Shown here in pieces: positions 60,774 through 64,000 of a stretch of DNA of 64,000 nt (within the stretch, counting starts at the first letter, position 1; each line of letters starts with the position of its first letter). Under the pieces are notes generated by a model. The model worked only from the letters and a program-made list of their open reading frames with translations. It had not been told where the DNA came from and made no database searches. The DNA lies in contig NZ_SPQQ01000008.1 in the NCBI RefSeq assembly GCF_004766045.1, forward strand, positions 147,062-211,061, written 5' to 3'. A program made the position numbers and the translations under genes. This DNA is from Desulfosporosinus fructosivorans. Lineage in GTDB: Bacteria > Bacillota > Desulfitobacteriia > Desulfitobacteriales > Desulfitobacteriaceae.

Positions 60774-61676
60774 ATGCTTGAAATAACGGAAGTCGGTCAA
60801 AATGTACATTTGCTCAAAGTCCAGGTCCCCATTAATGTAGAATCAGTTAACCTTTATCTGATCGATGGTCAAGTTCCTACGCTTATTGATGCAGGTACCA
60901 ATACGCCAAATGTCATAGAAGCGGTAAATGAAGGCATGAAACACATGGGTATGAAGCGTTTGGAGCAAGTAATAATTACCCATTGGCACGTTGACCATGC
61001 TGGCGCAGCAGCTAGTTTCTCAAAAAAAGGTGCCCGGATTTTAGTGGGTTCTAGAGATTACCAAGAATGGGCTAGTTTTGTAGGCGGGGAAGGCTTTAGC
61101 CAGTTCTATCGATGGGCAACTGAAGAGTGGAAAGTACCAGTGAAGGAAATATCCAATATGCTAAAAATTTATAAAGAATTTCATATGTTAACGGCTTTGC
61201 CAGACAAAGTTGAATTGATTGAACCAGGCCAGACTGTATTGGCGGGAGACGACTCTTTACTAGCAATTAGTACACCAGGGCATACGGCTGGACATCTTTC
61301 ATTTTACAATGAGAAAGATCGAATTCTTTACTCAGGAGATATGCTTCTCCCTAATGAGATACCCTATCCAGGAATTTGGCAAGAAGGGGATCGAGCAGTC
61401 AGTGGTATGTCTAGTTACTTGAAAAGTTTAGATGTCGTTGAAGCCCTTGAGGCCCTGACATATTTACCAGCGCATGGGGAACCCAGTGATGACCCAGTTG
61501 CACGTTGTCAAGAAGTTCGAGAGCAGTTGTATCTTCAGCTTGACCAGTATCACTCAGCAGAGACCGTGTACTTAAGTGCTTCAAATGTTGGCAGTCAAAA
61601 AATTCACCCTGGTGTTCTCTTCTTAAAATTACATTATGCATACGGTTGGGAGCAGCTCAAGAAACGTGTAGGATGA
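60774..61676 (+). CDS. Metallo-beta-lactamase-fold hydrolase
   Basis: 300 residues from ATG 60774, with aggagaggt upstream; the frame is open further upstream without a ribosome site. Metal ligands: H-W-H-V-D-H near residue 69, G-H in P-G-H-T-A-G-H, Asp in Y-S-G-D-M and His in A-H-G-E. The C-terminal H-P-G-V-L-F-L-K-L-H-Y fits glyoxalase-II/lactonase-like MBL proteins. The substrate cannot be set; it may act on a thioester or lactone linked to fatty-acid breakdown (inference from position only). Next, the chemoreceptor starts 141 bases later. Confidence 0.9.
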   Translation: MLEITEVGQNVHLLKVQVPINVESVNLYLIDGQVPTLIDAGTNTPNVIEAVNEGMKHMGMKRLEQVIITHWHVDHAGAAASFSKKGARILVGSRDYQEWASFVGGEGFSQFYRWATEEWKVPVKEISNMLKIYKEFHMLTALPDKVELIEPGQTVLAGDDSLLAISTPGHTAGHLSFYNEKDRILYSGDMLLPNEIPYPGIWQEGDRAVSGMSSYLKSLDVVEALEALTYLPAHGEPSDDPVARCQEVREQLYLQLDQYHSAETVYLSASNVGSQKIHPGVLFLKLHYAYGWEQLKKRVG

Positions 61677-61817
61677 TATATTACTCAGGTGAAGTGAAAG
61701 GTAACTTCATCTGAGGTTTGTTACGACCTAAATTTGTAGAGTAATCAAAATAAGAAAACACATAATATGGTCTTGAGAAAACATGTTGATAATAGTGAAG
61801 GAGGATAGATTAACATT

Positions 61818-63110
61818 ATGGCTAGTGAAGGAAAGCATGAAAAGGGAAAGCAAAATATTAGTTTAGCGAAGTATATTGGTCAAACCTTAGTAACTGTTGT
61901 TCCTATGGTATCCATTATGGGAGTTGCTATTGCTATAATTATGCAACTTGATTTGACAAAATCTGTGACTCTGTTTCTTTGTTTTTTAGTATCAGGTATT
62001 ATCATAGGAGTAGTAGCATCCTTAAAAAATTATCGGCGCTTTTTGAAGCCTATTTATATAATGGAACAAGGGATCATTCAGGTAGCTCAAGGGGATTTAA
62101 CTCAGAGAATTGTAGTTTCAAAAAATAGTGATGTTGCAGAACTAGGGCGGGCGTTTAACCTTATGATGGAGAATTTTGATGGTATCATTCGTAAGATTCG
62201 TGAGATGGCAAATTCCTGGGTTATTTCGTCCGAAGAATTATCGGCCAGCTCTGAAGAAGTGACCGCGACGAATAGCAGTGTTGCTGATCATACGAGCCAA
62301 ATGGCTTCAGAGGCCCGAACCCAAGCAAGAACACTCCAACAAATGAGTAAGATGGTCATAGAACTAACGACTGCCTCTCAAATAATCACAGAAAGGGCTT
62401 TAAATGTCTCCCTAGGAGCGGTAAACTCCGAAAAGCATTCAGAAGAAGGACTAGCGAAGCTCTCGGTAATTCTAACAACTATGGAGGGAACCAATAATTC
62501 TGTGAATAAATCGGTAAAGACGATTGAGGATTTAGCTAATCAATCCAATCGAATTGGATCTATTACTGAAACTATTTCCCAAGTTGCGCAACAAACGAAT
62601 CTATTGGCTCTCAATGCTGCGATAGAAGCAGCTAGAGCGGGTGAACATGGCAAGGGTTTTGCCGTGGTGGCTGACGAGATTCGTAAACTAGCGGAGAATG
62701 TAGCCTCGTCAACTCGCGAAGTCACAGAGATTACCACCCTGATCCAACATAGTGTTAATTTCGCTGTCCAAGGAATGATGCAGACGGATTCAAAGGTCAA
62801 AGAAAGTGTGGTTTCGATTCATGAGGCCCAGGAAGCTTTAACTGTTATTGCGCATGCCACGAAAGCAGTGTCCGTTGACATTTCAGATATTGCCTCCTCT
62901 AGCGAGAGAATGTTAGAAAGTATGGACGAGATGAAACTATATGTCAATACGGTCTTACAAGTTTCGGAACAAACTGCTGTGACTGCAGAAAATATTGAGG
63001 AGTCAGCCACCGAAGTGACGACAACAATGCACATCGTAGCCACGGCTGCTCAGTCCCTAGCGCAAAACGCATATCAACTTCAGAAAGAAGTGGAACGATT
63101 TAAGATCTAG
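61818..63110 (+). CDS. Methyl-accepting chemotaxis protein without ectodomain
   Basis: 430 residues. Two hydrophobic helices (about 20-41 and 48-67) are separated by only about five residues (D-L-T-K-S), so there is essentially no periplasmic sensor. HAMP follows (G-D-L-T-Q-R-I near residue 95). The cytoplasmic four-helix bundle has the canonical tip I-S-Q-V-A-Q-Q-T-N-L-L-A-L-N-A-A-I-E-A-A. It must sense through the membrane or by an internal partner; energy or redox taxis is inferred. ATG 61818 is 13 bases after ggagga. No che gene is near except the distant CheB-CheR fusion. Confidence 0.93.
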   Translation: MASEGKHEKGKQNISLAKYIGQTLVTVVPMVSIMGVAIAIIMQLDLTKSVTLFLCFLVSGIIIGVVASLKNYRRFLKPIYIMEQGIIQVAQGDLTQRIVVSKNSDVAELGRAFNLMMENFDGIIRKIREMANSWVISSEELSASSEEVTATNSSVADHTSQMASEARTQARTLQQMSKMVIELTTASQIITERALNVSLGAVNSEKHSEEGLAKLSVILTTMEGTNNSVNKSVKTIEDLANQSNRIGSITETISQVAQQTNLLALNAAIEAARAGEHGKGFAVVADEIRKLAENVASSTREVTEITTLIQHSVNFAVQGMMQTDSKVKESVVSIHEAQEALTVIAHATKAVSVDISDIASSSERMLESMDEMKLYVNTVLQVSEQTAVTAENIEESATEVTTTMHIVATAAQSLAQNAYQLQKEVERFKI

Positions 63111-63223
63111 AAAAAATTATCCTCTCTCAATTAAGAACGAAGCCCAACTGTTTAGTCAATTGCGTAATGGGAGCTTCCATGCTGACCAAAGGAAACTCTC
63201 ATAAATATTGGTAAGTGAAAAAT

Positions 63224-63243
63224 TGTGACAATAATAGGTCACA
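63224..63243. promoter_or_regulatory. Palindromic possible operator
   Basis: tgtgac (63224-63229) and gtcaca (63238-63243) are exact complements around 8 bases. Related to Crp/Fnr half-sites (tgtga/tcaca), but with 10 rather than 6 bases between half-sites. Confidence 0.3.
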
Positions 63244-63318
63244 GTCGCTGTATGAATTGCGCACTGAATTCAGTATAAGATGGTAGTTTTGTATCTAATT
63301 CCATACATGTGTTGTTTT

Positions 63319-63356
63319 CCTCCTACGGGTTTCATAGTCCGACAGGAGGCTTTTTT
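63319..63356 (+). terminator. Orphan intrinsic terminator
   Basis: cctcct (63319-63324) with aggagg (63344-63349), inner cgg/ccg pair, followed by c and six T. It is 209 bases after the chemoreceptor stop. Confidence 0.75.
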
Positions 63357-63574
63357 ATTTCGCAAATGTTGTTTTGATCAGAGGCCAGATGACTACAAAT
63401 TATTAAAGTTAAAATGGCTAGAAGGAATGGTTAAATGGCACGTAATTTTATTCATCCAATCTTGATGGCATAGTTCTTGCATCGCAAGAATATGGACTGA
63501 GAAATTTTTAGTTTAATTGGTGGCCCAATTGCAAAAATGGACGTCTTAGGCAAAGAATAAGGAGGTATCGCGGA

Positions 63575-64000
63575 ATGTGTTGGGTATGTGAAAAATATGG
63601 TAACGGGGAGAAATGGTATCTCAATCCGGAAAACTATGCTCGGCGCCTTTATAAGGTCCGCAAAGAGGGCAAAGAAGCAGCGGGCGCAGATACTGATCCA
63701 CAGGCTGCGGGGATGGGTGCGGGAGTGGTAGCAGAATTAGTTAAAGCACGGATCAGTGGAGACCAAGAATGGGAAGATGAAATTAAACGAGATGCCTTAG
63801 AACATGCCTACCAGACTCATTTCGGACAGGTTGTCACGTTAGATGAGTATTTGCAGATCTTGGAAATAGCCTATCCCTTGGCGAAAATGACGTGCGGTTG
63901 TCGTCGAGTACAGAGGGGTATGCCTGATGAAGATAATTTTACGTGTATGGGTATCGGACCTGGTATGTACAAGTGGGAACGTTGGCCTGAGACGTATCAT
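63575..64000 (+). CDS. Cysteine-rich protein, ferredoxin-like start (cut by window end)
   Basis: 142 codons visible from ATG 63575, behind aaggagg; the frame is still open at the window end. It begins M-C-W-V-C-E-K-Y-G-N-G-E-K-W-Y and later has M-T-C-G-C-R-R-V near residue 108 and F-T-C-M-G-I-G-P-G near residue 123. The CxxC, CxC and single Cys suggest a metal or Fe-S site. Between them is a helical region. I do not recognise the family. It begins a new transcription unit after the orphan terminator. Confidence 0.65.
   Translation, partial: MCWVCEKYGNGEKWYLNPENYARRLYKVRKEGKEAAGADTDPQAAGMGAGVVAELVKARISGDQEWEDEIKRDALEHAYQTHFGQVVTLDEYLQILEIAYPLAKMTCGCRRVQRGMPDEDNFTCMGIGPGMYKWERWPETYH

Larger units (their letters stand above)
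63111..63574. other. Long intergenic region with palindrome, small hairpins and an orphan terminator
   Basis: 464 bases. A palindrome (63224-63243, tgtgac and gtcaca arms, 8-base spacer) is followed about 75 bases later by an intrinsic terminator (63319-63356), and by a ttcttgc/gcaagaa hairpin at 63474-63490. No open frame with a ribosome site was found before 63575. The palindrome-then-terminator layout could produce a short RNA. Confidence 0.45.

Noticed and set aside
63224..63243. Crp/Fnr binding site
   Set aside because: The half-sites fit, but there are 10 bases between them rather than 6. It is listed only as a palindrome.
1..64000. CRISPR arrays, rRNA, tRNA and intact insertion sequences
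   Set aside because: No regularly spaced repeats, rRNA or cloverleaf sequence, and no transposase gene was found by reading both strands.

Overview
The window looks like the chromosome of an anaerobic, endospore-forming, probably sulfur-respiring member of the Clostridia, closest in gene content to Desulfosporosinus/Desulfitobacterium. This is inferred from gene content, not from a marker gene: no rRNA or tRNA gene was found. Supporting genes are spore photoproduct lyase, a LysM/GH18 spore-lysin-like protein, a Cse60-like sporulation protein, LL-diaminopimelate aminotransferase, two lactate oxidation systems (LutABC and a large FAD/Fe-S D-lactate dehydrogenase), a cysteine-rich Crp/Fnr regulator and split UxaA-type lyases. 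Base composition is moderate to low GC. Start codons are often GTG or TTG with strong AGGAGG-type ribosome sites. Long intergenic hairpins usually end the transcription units.

Layout. 1-4.4 kb: a truncated Crp/Fnr regulator, a flavin split-barrel protein, a DUF1638 protein, a decayed siderophore-ABC ATPase, a secreted repeat protein and an MFS transporter. 4.6-10.4 kb: signal transduction (a CheB-CheR-PAS fusion, a DUF3231 duplication protein, a PAS hybrid histidine kinase). 10.4-15.4 kb: small membrane and hypothetical proteins (DUF421, cyclase, YihY) with hairpin-rich spacers, one of which (about 13.25-13.35 kb) may be a structured RNA. 15.4-21.2 kb: housekeeping genes (DinB, ThpR, Toprim, DapL, SpeD, tautomerase, pentapeptide protein) and a dead amino-acid ABC permease. 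21.3-30.5 kb: envelope genes (GH18 lysin, PBP1A), D-lactate dehydrogenase, DedA, and a short inverted-repeat element. 30.6-35.3 kb: polyphosphate kinase divergent from a Ppx/GppA phosphatase, then an amidase. 35.4-42.4 kb: UxaA subunits, a thioesterase and an N-formylglutamate amidohydrolase-like protein, a DtxR regulator beside a Fur-like box, a diguanylate cyclase and a NlpC/P60 hydrolase. 42.6-44.7 kb: a phasin-like protein with the UbiB kinase. 44.9-49.9 kb: a five-gene locus (secreted protein, ABC ATPase, ABC permease, sensor kinase, response regulator) preceded by a perfect 18-bp palindrome. 50-53.9 kb: splB converging on lutABC. 54.5-60.6 kb: a FadR-type regulator with its operator and the fadN-fadA-fadE beta-oxidation operon, then a metallo-beta-lactamase protein, a chemoreceptor with no ectodomain, and the start of a cysteine-rich protein cut by the window end.

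How the genes fit together. Carbon enters as lactate (both enantiomers) and fatty acids. Polyphosphate is made and broken down by the divergent ppk1-ppx pair. Envelope and spore functions are spread across the window. Regulation is by Crp/Fnr, DtxR, TetR/FadR, two-component and c-di-GMP proteins. The best candidates for something undescribed are the 44.9-49.9 kb locus, the structured intergenic region near 13.3 kb, and several small proteins of unknown function. No CRISPR array, intact insertion sequence or prophage was seen.
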